Assembly (NCBI RefSeq): GCF_000427405.1
Contig: NZ_KE386491.1
Coordinates: 4,225,812-4,289,811, forward strand
Reading direction: 5' to 3'
Length of the DNA stretch: 64,000 bases
Source: Flectobacillus major DSM 103
GTDB taxonomy: Bacteria > Bacteroidota > Bacteroidia > Cytophagales > Spirosomataceae
Shown: positions 25,456 through 33,032 of the stretch, piece after piece
How positions within the stretch are numbered: the first letter of the stretch is position 1
How the letters are laid out: every line of letters starts with the position of its first letter
Notes under the pieces: generated by a model
Told to the model about the DNA's origin: nothing
Database searches by the model: none
Seen by the model: the letters and a program-made list of their open reading frames with translations, nothing else
Translations under genes and position numbers: made by a program

Positions 25456-26925
25456 TTATTTTATATTCCCAGCGGTCAACTCTTCCAGCACTTCAATAGC
25501 TTCTTTCCCCGTCAGTAGTTCCCCGTGGTGTTCATGGTTTACGTCTTGGTATAGTGCTTGTTCGGGTGCGTCTGGCAATATTTCAACGCTAACAATAGTA
25601 TTCAACAATCCACGATGCACGGCAATTTCTGAACTATGCAGAATATCCGAAAATGTTGGTTGCGTCGGGTCATCTAAATTTTTGTAAGTGACCCGCAAGA
25701 ATTGATTATTTACTTTGGCTCTCATTATTTGGGCTTTTAAAGTTCGTCTTTTGTTACTGTCTTTGTTTCTGCATTGCTTTGCTAAGGAATTGTATTTTAC
25801 CGAGCAGAACACACTACCTTTTCTATTTTGATTAATAGGCTTTCCACAACTAAAACAACATCTTTCAATATCCTGAAAACCGTCTTTTTTTAGGCTTTTT
25901 TCTCTCTTACTCTCTTTATTCTCTAAAAAGTCTTTTGGTGACGTTTGCACCCTATATTCAAGTGGTGTAAAAGTCACCTTTTTGTTTTTTTCAAAGTGCT
26001 TCTTTCCCTCAATAATTGGCTTTAAATATTCTGTTTTTTCTGGCTCTCTCAAAAGCGTTTCCCATTCAGATTTAAGCCTATTTTTAAAATCATCCTGATA
26101 ATCAAAAGCGTTGCACTTTTCCAATATTCTAGCCAAAGAAAATTTAGCCTTATACCGTTGTTGTTTCCCGAATTGTTGCCACACATAGGGCTTTCCCATT
26201 GCATGGAAGTTTGTAATCTGCCTTTCAGTTAATACACTTGTATCAGTATCAGGAGGCACAAATACAGTATCGTCTAAAGCATCCATGAGCAAATCAAGCA
26301 AAGGACTTACTTTGTCTTTATCTGTAAGGTCTGATAGCGTCCTAATACCGTATTCCTCTAACTCTCTCATTTTTGATACATGATATTCAAGACGCACCAT
26401 ATTACTATCTAATCCACACACAAAACCCTTATCATACACTTTAACCTCATACCCATCCCTGACGCACACAACACCGTTACGCCTGTTCTTATTGATTGCT
26501 TCATAAGGAGTATTACGATGCACCACAACCGATTGAATAAGCTTTTGAGGAGGATAGGGCAATTTGATATTAACACCGAACTCCAAAGAGTGTAAAACTG
26601 CTTTCGTGGAATCAATCCCAAAAATCATAAACAGTTCATCAATTACCCTGACGCAATCATTAAAAGTAAACCTATCATGGTTGTGCTTACCTTCGTTCCT
26701 ATACTTATGAATTGAGCCACTCAATAGCATTGTATAACCTCCTGATTTAGTGGAGGGCAAAAGCTTGAATGTCAAGCCCTGATACTCTGCAATACGTTTC
26801 TTTACCAATACTTCGCCTGTTCCTTCTATTACTTCCAAAGGAAAGCCCGAACCCTGTAAAATAGGGTTTGAAAGCCATACTTTAGGCAATAGATTTCTAA
26901 CTTCGATATTTATAAAATCGAACAT
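25456..26925 (-). CDS. Replication initiation protein, phage/plasmid gene II/X family
   Basis: The 489-residue protein resembles rolling-circle initiators of the filamentous-phage gene II/X type as found in Bacteroidota. Blocks in order are SGSIHKYRNEGKHNHDRF (about 69-86), HSLEFGVNIKL (about 112-122), VKVYDKG (161-167) and the long helix block around RLEYHVSKMRELEEYGI (178-194). The C-terminal part carries a zinc-finger-like set of cysteines (356, 357, 360, 374, 385). The protein would nick one strand at an origin and start rolling-circle replication. A clean His-x-His metal motif was not found, so the catalytic residues are uncertain. It sits third in the xis-like operon. Confidence 0.75.
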   Translation of the reverse strand: MFDFINIEVRNLLPKVWLSNPILQGSGFPLEVIEGTGEVLVKKRIAEYQGLTFKLLPSTKSGGYTMLLSGSIHKYRNEGKHNHDRFTFNDCVRVIDELFMIFGIDSTKAVLHSLEFGVNIKLPYPPQKLIQSVVVHRNTPYEAINKNRRNGVVCVRDGYEVKVYDKGFVCGLDSNMVRLEYHVSKMRELEEYGIRTLSDLTDKDKVSPLLDLLMDALDDTVFVPPDTDTSVLTERQITNFHAMGKPYVWQQFGKQQRYKAKFSLARILEKCNAFDYQDDFKNRLKSEWETLLREPEKTEYLKPIIEGKKHFEKNKKVTFTPLEYRVQTSPKDFLENKESKREKSLKKDGFQDIERCCFSCGKPINQNRKGSVFCSVKYNSLAKQCRNKDSNKRRTLKAQIMRAKVNNQFLRVTYKNLDDPTQPTFSDILHSSEIAVHRGLLNTIVSVEILPDAPEQALYQDVNHEHHGELLTGKEAIEVLEELTAGNIK

Positions 26926-26966
26926 AAATAAAGGGAATACGAAAAAAGTAAGCGGATTAATTTTTA

Positions 26967-27416
26967 TTACTCAATTGGGGCGTGGTGTAGCTCTTTTGGC
27001 TTTTCTATGATTTCTATCAAATAAATAACATACTCTAAAGCATTTTCCAAGCTTTCTTGTATTTTGTCCAAAGCATCAATTTTATGCCCACTACACAAAA
27101 TCTCACAATCAATAAAAAGTACTTGTGTCAATCTTATACATTCACCAATGTATCTAAGAATGCACCAATATTTGTTTGAAAATACATAAGGGAGTTTTGC
27201 AAACTTCATATCATGAAAACGCCCCTCAATAACGCTTAAATCTTTTCTAAAAGTCACATTCAAAGCCTTTTTACAACTAAATCGTAAAACTGTAATTTCG
27301 TCGATTATTGTCGTGAAAAGGTCTTTTTGTTGACATAGATAGTTAAGATACTTCTCTTTAGATGAATCATCTAAATCGGGGGACATTTCAAGCTTATTTA
27401 CTTTCTTCTTAGCCAT
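26967..27416 (-). CDS. Hypothetical protein of the integrative element, 149 residues
   Basis: No family is recognised. The protein has a basic start (MAKKKVNKLEMSPDLDDSS) and then amphipathic helices with several cysteines, compatible with a helical bundle. It overlaps the HTH gene by 8 bp and precedes rep by 41 bp, so it is translated from the same transcript. A role in replication or excision control is a guess from position. Confidence 0.65.
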   Translation of the reverse strand: MAKKKVNKLEMSPDLDDSSKEKYLNYLCQQKDLFTTIIDEITVLRFSCKKALNVTFRKDLSVIEGRFHDMKFAKLPYVFSNKYWCILRYIGECIRLTQVLFIDCEILCSGHKIDALDKIQESLENALEYVIYLIEIIEKPKELHHAPIE

Positions 27417-27717
27417 TATTAACCTCCTTTCTTGCCTTGATTTCTTTAAGAGAACCCATTACCTCAGATTTAAGAAAACGCACTTTGTTCCCTATACGCT
27501 TAGGTTTTAATATTTCTTTATTACACCAAGCATGGACGGTTACTTTACTAACCTGCAAAAGCTTTGCTACCTGTTCGATAGTCAAAAATGTTTCTTCCTC
27601 AGTGGGTTGTTGTGGAGGATTAAAGGACTTAAAACGGCTATCAATCAAACATCCTATTTGATTGATTAATGTTTCAGCGTCTATCTGCTGAACCTGTAAA
27701 ACTGAAATGTTTTGCAT
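27409..27717 (-). CDS. Excisionase-like helix-turn-helix protein
   Basis: The 102-residue protein has a helical N-terminus and a MerR/excisionase-like (HTH_17) domain: FLTIEQVAKLLQVSKVTVHA then NKEILKPKRIGNKVRF with the wing. Such proteins bend DNA at attachment sites to favour excision or act as small regulators. It opens a four-gene operon (HTH, 149 aa, rep, 80 aa). Its ATG directly follows the T-run of a terminator-like hairpin, which is unusual. Confidence 0.82.
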   Translation of the reverse strand: MQNISVLQVQQIDAETLINQIGCLIDSRFKSFNPPQQPTEEETFLTIEQVAKLLQVSKVTVHAWCNKEILKPKRIGNKVRFLKSEVMGSLKEIKARKEVNNG

Positions 27718-27755
27718 AAAAAAAGCATCAAGCCGTATGTTTTGCCTGATGCTTC
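27718..27755 (-). terminator. Terminator-like hairpin abutting the HTH gene start
   Basis: On the minus strand AAGCATCA (27755-27748) pairs with TGATGCTT (27731-27724) and is followed by a T-run that ends at the ATG (27717). It may end the 27822-28703 transcript, or act as an attenuator for the rep operon. Confidence 0.65.
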
Positions 27756-27794
27756 AAAGTTGACTAAATTAACTCTTTATAACATTATGGGGTA

Positions 27795-27816
27795 TAACCC
27801 AATCATGTAACCCAAT
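27795..27816. repeat. Paired direct repeats upstream of the HTH gene
   Basis: TAACCCAAT occurs at 27795-27803 and 27808-27816, spaced 13 bp. The pair lies about 80-100 bp upstream of the HTH start, just past the stop of the 293-residue gene, and may be a binding site for the HTH protein. Confidence 0.45.
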
Positions 27817-27821
27817 ATTTC

Positions 27822-28703
27822 TTAATTAATTGATTTTAGATACTCTTTAACTGTTTTTTCATGAATATAAGGATTCATAGCTTTACCCTCACTCTTTTGA
27901 GAACTAATCAAGTTTGAAATATACTTTCTTGTATTATCTGAACCAATCCCCATTATCCTATTAACTAAAGCTCCTCTACTTCTATCAGAAGGCAAGCCTT
28001 TAACAAAATCTAAATCAAAAAATCCTAGATTCCTTAAAAGCATAACAGTACTACCAATTGAATTATTTTTATCATCATTCTCTAAAATAGTATCAATCTC
28101 TTTTTTTTCATCTTCTAAATAAGAACCATCTGTATGATTTTCTAAGTATTTAACAAAATCGTAAAGCCCTAAATCAATACCAATATTAACACTTAAAGTA
28201 TCATTTTTCTCATTATCAATTACGGGTATTAAGTCCCCATATTTATATAATTCAGCCCTACCATTTTCTTCTATTTTCTGGTATGCTTCTTTTATACATT
28301 CTTCTATCAATAACTTTTTATCTTTCTTTGAAAATTCTAATCTTCTTAAAAATCTCTTTTTATCATACTCAAAACCTGTTTGCCTCAAATACTTTATAAA
28401 TTGAATATCTGATAATGTAGGAACAAAGCAAAACCTCAAATCACTATTTCCACATAATTCTTCTAACTTATACTTTAGCTCTTCTATTTGTACTTTTAGT
28501 TCATTAATCTTAGCCTCAAACTTTAGCTCTCTTTCATGCCAAATCTTATTCTCACCATGTCTAATTTTCAAGCTATGAACATCATAAGAAAGTAATATAA
28601 ACCTGTTCTTGCGTGCGTCAATTACATCTATAAGCTCTTTTAGCTTTCCAACCTCAAAAAGCATATTGGCGTATTTATCTAAATCTATATATTCTGATTC
28701 CAT
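27822..28703 (-). CDS. Hypothetical coiled-coil protein of the integrative element, 293 residues
   Basis: No family is recognised. A likely coiled coil spans about 75-110 (ELKFEAKINELKVQIEELKY). The middle part is acidic. The C-terminus, with the block GSDNTRKYISNLISSQKSEG and NPYIHEKTVKEYLKSI, looks like a small helical DNA-binding or oligomerisation module. The gene follows the integrase by 36 bp and probably shares its transcript. It could be a regulator or cargo; its function is unknown. Confidence 0.7.
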   Translation of the reverse strand: MESEYIDLDKYANMLFEVGKLKELIDVIDARKNRFILLSYDVHSLKIRHGENKIWHERELKFEAKINELKVQIEELKYKLEELCGNSDLRFCFVPTLSDIQFIKYLRQTGFEYDKKRFLRRLEFSKKDKKLLIEECIKEAYQKIEENGRAELYKYGDLIPVIDNEKNDTLSVNIGIDLGLYDFVKYLENHTDGSYLEDEKKEIDTILENDDKNNSIGSTVMLLRNLGFFDLDFVKGLPSDRSRGALVNRIMGIGSDNTRKYISNLISSQKSEGKAMNPYIHEKTVKEYLKSIN

Positions 28704-28739
28704 AGTATTGAAATTAAAAAGTCTTTAATTTTTCTAATT

Positions 28740-30011
28740 TTACTTTTGATAACCCCTAAAAATTTCAGCTTGTTTTCTCTTTGATGTTTTGATGTAAAGC
28801 AAGAATGACTTTTCCGTTTTATGGTCTGTAATAGCCATTATAGCGTTTACGGGCGTTCCTCTTTCATAGGCATTAGACGCAAACGACCTTCTAGCCGTAT
28901 GGCTTGAAACCATCTTCCAACGCTCAACGGATTCTTTCACATCTTTACCACCTTTGACATAAGAAAGAAATTCTAACGAATGAAGGGACTGGCAAAGCTT
29001 TGCAACCTCTTTGATATAGTCATTAAACTTTTGATTGCTTATTGCTTTCGGTAACTCATTATTATACTTGTAGAGGATTGTTTTAACGGTTTGATTGATT
29101 GGTACAATCACTTTCCTTTTTGTCTTGTATTGAATGATTTCGATAAATTCTCCGTCGTAGTCTTTTCTGATATTTTCGGGTTTAATGCTAGTAAAATCTG
29201 AGAATCTTAAACCAGTATTAGCACCAATAATAAAAAGGTCTCTCACTCTTTCCAGCTTTGGAGTCTCTGATAAATCAAGGTTGCACATTTCCAGTAACTC
29301 ACTTTCATTTAGTGCTATACTTGTAGATTCTTCATTACTTTTCAAAACTACTTTAAAGGCTTTTTTCTGATAGTCAAGATTTGTATTTATACCCTCCTCT
29401 GTAGCTTCACGAAGAAAAGTTTTAAGCGTTCTAACGTGCTTTGCTATCGTATCGGTTTTATAGTCCTTTACATTCACCATGTACAAACTATACTCTTTAT
29501 AAAACTCTAAATCAATGGTATCAAAATCGACGGGCTTACTATAAACTACAGAAAAATCAATCAATAAAGTTTGAGTTGTTCTAAATCGCTTAATTGTACC
29601 TTGATTATATCTTTTTACATTATCTACTAGCCTTTTCCCGTTTTCTGCTTCTAAAATAAACTTTTCAATGTAATTAAAAAGCGTTTCCGACACCTCCGCT
29701 GGCTTTGGGTTTAAATAATCTTCTATTTCCTCTTTCAAAGACTGCTTTGTTAGTGGTTCACGCATTAATTTATATTTCTCAATTGTAGAATTAATAAATA
29801 CTTTCAAGTCGTGGAGGAATACGTTTATTTCATCTTTATTGATAACAGTCGTAACATTTTTAACCTTGGTTTTCTCAAAATCCCAATGTTTTGGCAAAAC
29901 CTTCACCCCCGTTGACATTATCAATTGGTCTTTGCCAAATCTACAACCAACATAAATTAATTGTGGCGTTTTTGCGGAGGTTGTTCTTAATCTGTAAAAT
30001 GCGTTAGCCAT
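28740..30011 (-). CDS. int: Tyrosine recombinase/integrase
   Basis: The 423-residue protein has an N-terminal arm-binding-like domain (about 1-95), a SAM-like core-binding domain (about 105-210) and a C-terminal catalytic domain. Catalytic residues are visible: Arg in GANTGLRFSDF, Lys in YKTKRKVIV, His and Arg in SHTARRSFAS, His in ITDHKTEKS, and the nucleophile Tyr in LLYIKTS. It resembles integrases of Bacteroidota elements. It would recombine the 16-bp repeats in tRNA-Arg. A palindrome overlaps its start codon, suggesting autoregulation. Confidence 0.93.
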   Translation of the reverse strand: MANAFYRLRTTSAKTPQLIYVGCRFGKDQLIMSTGVKVLPKHWDFEKTKVKNVTTVINKDEINVFLHDLKVFINSTIEKYKLMREPLTKQSLKEEIEDYLNPKPAEVSETLFNYIEKFILEAENGKRLVDNVKRYNQGTIKRFRTTQTLLIDFSVVYSKPVDFDTIDLEFYKEYSLYMVNVKDYKTDTIAKHVRTLKTFLREATEEGINTNLDYQKKAFKVVLKSNEESTSIALNESELLEMCNLDLSETPKLERVRDLFIIGANTGLRFSDFTSIKPENIRKDYDGEFIEIIQYKTKRKVIVPINQTVKTILYKYNNELPKAISNQKFNDYIKEVAKLCQSLHSLEFLSYVKGGKDVKESVERWKMVSSHTARRSFASNAYERGTPVNAIMAITDHKTEKSFLLYIKTSKRKQAEIFRGYQK

Positions 30012-30044
30012 TTGCTAAAAGTATATTTGAAGTACTTAGCAAAT
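30010..30044. promoter_or_regulatory. Palindrome overlapping the integrase start codon
   Basis: ATTTGCTAA (30010-30018) and TTAGCAAAT (30036-30044) are perfect inverted repeats, and AAGTA/TACTT continue the symmetry inward. The left arm includes part of the int ATG. This is a likely operator or RNA hairpin limiting int expression. Confidence 0.5.
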
Positions 30045-30062
30045 ATAGCACTTACTTTATTA

Positions 30063-30083
30063 TGTTACGCATTTTGTAACGCA
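30063..30083 (+). promoter_or_regulatory. Candidate integrase arm sites, right end
   Basis: TGTTACGCA at 30063 and TGTAACGCA at 30075 repeat the left-end motif with the same 12-bp spacing. They lie between int and attR. Confidence 0.6.
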
Positions 30084-30223
30084 TTTATCTTTGTCAATAC
30101 AGTATTTAAGTTAATTACACTTAACTAGACTGCTAAGTAAATACTATTTAACTTATTAAATATCAGTGTATTATATTTATTTATAAGTAATTTTGGAAAT
30201 GTATAAATTAACGAGGTGGTAGC

Positions 30224-30239
30224 CCTTCCGAGGCTACAA
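30224..30239 (+). repeat. attR: 16-bp direct repeat
   Basis: CCTTCCGAGGCTACAA duplicates the tRNA-Arg 3' end at 23970-23985. Beyond it lies chromosome, including the tRNA's presumed original terminator. Confidence 0.9.
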
Positions 30240-30576
30240 ATTTTGGATAATATCCCCAGACAAATTAGATTGTCTGGGGATTTGTTTTTAGGGGCATAGG
30301 ATACACTGGCGAAGCTACCGTAAAAACTATTCTTCATTGGGCTGAGGTTTATGTATTCTAGCAATGATAATAGAGAAGATATTCAAATAGAGATTACATT
30401 AACTAAAACTTTTTGTTAAAAACAAAATATAGTGCCACCGAACAAATAAATGGTTTTCAAGAACTACTGATACCATTTTCTCCTTACCGAATATTCCAAT
30501 AACTAAAGATTTTGTTTAATAATATCTTATTTTTGTCATAAATATAATGAGCATCAAACCTTATAAATCTTTGACA
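30240..30576. other. Chromosomal gap between attR and serine hydrolase fusion
   Basis: The gap holds the displaced tRNA terminator (30252-30290) and then about 230 bp of AT-rich sequence without an ORF. A -7 element, TATTTTTG, is at 30528-30535. It supports starting the next gene at 30577. Confidence 0.55.
30252..30290 (+). terminator. Probable original tRNA-Arg terminator
   Basis: ATCCCCAGACAA (30252-30263) pairs perfectly with TTGTCTGGGGAT (30270-30281), followed by a T-rich run. It has no gene before it now. Deleting the element would place it 13 bp behind the tRNA repeat. Confidence 0.8.
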
Positions 30577-32922
30577 ATGAGAAAGGTATTTATTCTCCTA
30601 TTCACAAGTATTCAATTATTTGCCCAAAAGCCTGTTTCGCTCCCTCGAAGTACACCCGAAACGGAAGGGGTTTCTTCGCAAGGGGTTATTGATTTTTTGG
30701 AGGCTGCCTCCAAAAGCAAACATGAGTTTCATAGCTTTATGCTATTACGACATGGTAAGGTCGTAGCCGAGTCGTGGTGGAAGCCCTATGGGAGTGATTT
30801 GAAGCATACGATGTATTCGGTAAGTAAGAGTTTTACAGCTACAGCTATTGGTTTTGCTGTAACCGAAAAAAAACTAAGTGTCAATGATAAGGTTATTACT
30901 TTTTTTCCTGACGAAACCCCTAAGGTCGTTAGTCCATATTTGGCCGAACTTCGTATCAAAGATTTACTTAGTATGAGTGTTGGCCATAAAACAGACCCTA
31001 CGTTTGAAATAGCAAGTAAAAATGAAAATTGGGTGAAGGCTTTTTTGAATACACCGATTGTAAATCAGCCAGGGAGTAAGTTTTTGTACAATTCGGCTGC
31101 TACTTATATGTTGTCGGCTATTGTACAAAAAGTAACGGGTCAAAGGGTGATAGAATACCTTCAGCCAAGGTTATTTCAACCTTTGGGCATAACGGGTATC
31201 GACTGGGAAACCGACCCTAAAGGTATTAATGTTGGAGGTTGGGGGCTACGCCTAAAAACCGAAGATATGGCTAAGTTTGGACAGTTGTTTCTTCAAAAAG
31301 GGGTTTGGAAAGGCAAACAAATTTTGCCAGCAGCATGGGTAGCTGAAGCTACCTCTATGAAAATTATGCAAGACCCCGATGCCTCGCAAGAGAAAAAAGA
31401 TGCCAGTGATTGGCTACAAGGTTATTGTTACCAGATGTGGCGTTGTCGTAATAATGGTTTTAGGGCAGACGGTGCCAATGGGCAGTTTATCGTAGTATTG
31501 CCCGAGCAAGACGCTGTCGTGGTTATTACGGCCGAAGCTCCTGATATGCAAGATGAGCTAAATTTGGTATGGAAATATATTTTACCTGCTCTGAAACCGC
31601 AAAAGCAGCCTAACAACCCTCAAGGAATAGCACAATTGAAGGCTTTGGAGGCATCGCTAGCCCTCGCAATTCCACATAAGAATTCGTCGTCGAGCTTAGA
31701 ATCTACTATCTCAGGCAAAACTTTTGGGATTACTTCTACCAAAGGACTAGAAAGTGCCAAATTTACTTTTCAAGATAATAAATGTATGTTGAGTCTAAAA
31801 ACCGATTCGGTAGCACATCAGCTTTCTTTTGGTTTAGATAAATGGGAGCTGGCTGAAACTACCAAATTTGGGCCTTATTTGGTAGCAGGGGCAAAAGCTA
31901 ACCGCAAAGGGTTACCTATTTTTAAGGTGGCTGGTAGCTATACTTGGCAAGACAACAATACGTTACAATTAACGCTTCGGTATATCGAAAGCCCGCATAC
32001 CGAGACCATTGTGTGCCATTTTGAGGGTGAACATATAACATTAGATTTCCAAAATGTTTTTAATAAAGACCAAAAAAGAACCCTAATCAAAGGTACTTTG
32101 GTAGCCAATAGAGCAAATCCCCCTCTTTTGATTATCCGAGGCGATGATATGGGCTATTCGCATTCGGGCAACGAGGCTTTAATAAAATCATATACTGAAG
32201 GCATCGAAACGTCGATTGAAGTGATTGTGCCTTCGCCGTGGTTTCCTGAAGCAGTAAAGCTATTAGAACAGCACAAGGGTGTAGATGTTGGGCTACATTT
32301 TGCTATTACTAGCGAATGGGATAATATTAAATGGCGACCTTTAACCGACTGCCCAAGTTTAAAAAATGCTGATGGATATTTTTATCCAATGCTTTTCCAT
32401 AACGATAATTATCCTAAACAAGCTATTCTGGATAATGATTGGAAAGTAGAGGATATTGAAAAAGAACTGAGAGCCCAAATTGTAACAGCATTGAAGTATA
32501 TTCCTAGACTAAGTCATATTTCGGGACACATGGGAAGTACTGCCTTTACCAAAGAAGTGAAAGAAATGGCTCAAAAAGTAGCAAAAGAGTATAATCTGGT
32601 ATTGGTAGATGCTGGTTCAATGCAAAATTTTAATGTGTCTTATACGGGTTTTGATTTTAATAATAAAACAACTGAAGAGAGAATACAGGCTTTTATAACG
32701 ATGCTCGACAAGCTAGAGGATGGCAAAAGCTATGTATACTTAGAGCATCCTGGCCTCGATAACGACGAACTTAGGGCAATATCTCATATTGGTTATGAAG
32801 ATGTAGCTCAAGGTCGACAAGATGTTACTACAATTTTTACCAGTGAAAAAGTTAAGGCAGCTATTCTTCAAAAAGGTATCAGGCTGGTGAGCTATAAAGA
32901 TGTAATAACAACAACGAAATAA
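30577..32922 (+). CDS. Serine hydrolase (class C beta-lactamase-like) fused to YdjC/ChbG-type deacetylase
   Basis: The ATG at 30577 gives a signal peptide (MRKVFILLFTSIQLFAQ) and fits the promoter; an in-frame ATG lies at 30547. The protein is about 781 residues. The N-terminal half is a beta-lactamase/penicillin-binding-like serine hydrolase with SVSK (S-x-x-K, about 81-84) and LYNS (Tyr-x-Asn-like). A beta-rich linker similar to DUF3471 follows (about 365-505). The C-terminal part is a YdjC/ChbG carbohydrate deacetylase with RGDDMGYS (about 519-526), GLHF and HISGHMG metal-binding motifs. It may trim acylated or N-acetylated glycans in the periplasm. Confidence 0.88.
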   Translation: MRKVFILLFTSIQLFAQKPVSLPRSTPETEGVSSQGVIDFLEAASKSKHEFHSFMLLRHGKVVAESWWKPYGSDLKHTMYSVSKSFTATAIGFAVTEKKLSVNDKVITFFPDETPKVVSPYLAELRIKDLLSMSVGHKTDPTFEIASKNENWVKAFLNTPIVNQPGSKFLYNSAATYMLSAIVQKVTGQRVIEYLQPRLFQPLGITGIDWETDPKGINVGGWGLRLKTEDMAKFGQLFLQKGVWKGKQILPAAWVAEATSMKIMQDPDASQEKKDASDWLQGYCYQMWRCRNNGFRADGANGQFIVVLPEQDAVVVITAEAPDMQDELNLVWKYILPALKPQKQPNNPQGIAQLKALEASLALAIPHKNSSSSLESTISGKTFGITSTKGLESAKFTFQDNKCMLSLKTDSVAHQLSFGLDKWELAETTKFGPYLVAGAKANRKGLPIFKVAGSYTWQDNNTLQLTLRYIESPHTETIVCHFEGEHITLDFQNVFNKDQKRTLIKGTLVANRANPPLLIIRGDDMGYSHSGNEALIKSYTEGIETSIEVIVPSPWFPEAVKLLEQHKGVDVGLHFAITSEWDNIKWRPLTDCPSLKNADGYFYPMLFHNDNYPKQAILDNDWKVEDIEKELRAQIVTALKYIPRLSHISGHMGSTAFTKEVKEMAQKVAKEYNLVLVDAGSMQNFNVSYTGFDFNNKTTEERIQAFITMLDKLEDGKSYVYLEHPGLDNDELRAISHIGYEDVAQGRQDVTTIFTSEKVKAAILQKGIRLVSYKDVITTTK

Positions 32923-33032
32923 TACTGTATCATAACCCACTCATTTTAAACATTTAGAGCAAAAGTGTGTCCTAAATGAGGGCTATTCTTAAATCATAGC
33001 TTTTAGAATTTATAACGCTTAACTATATTGAT

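Larger units (their letters stand above)
23970..30239. mobile_element. Integrative element of about 6.25 kb in tRNA-Arg
   Basis: The element lies between two copies of a 16-bp repeat from the tRNA 3' end. It encodes a tyrosine integrase next to the right end, an excisionase-like HTH protein, a gene II/X-family replication protein, a ribbon-helix-helix protein and four unknown proteins. Its genes look more AT-rich than the flanking chromosome. No capsid, Zot-like ATPase, relaxase, type IV secretion or restriction genes are recognised. It may be an integrative plasmid, a phage satellite or a reduced filamentous-phage relative. The intact ORFs and repeats suggest it is still mobile or recently was. 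Confidence 0.9.

Noticed and set aside
30125-30364. Minus-strand 79-codon ORF across attR
   Set aside because: It runs through the attachment repeat and the displaced tRNA terminator, has no family features and would be cut by excision.
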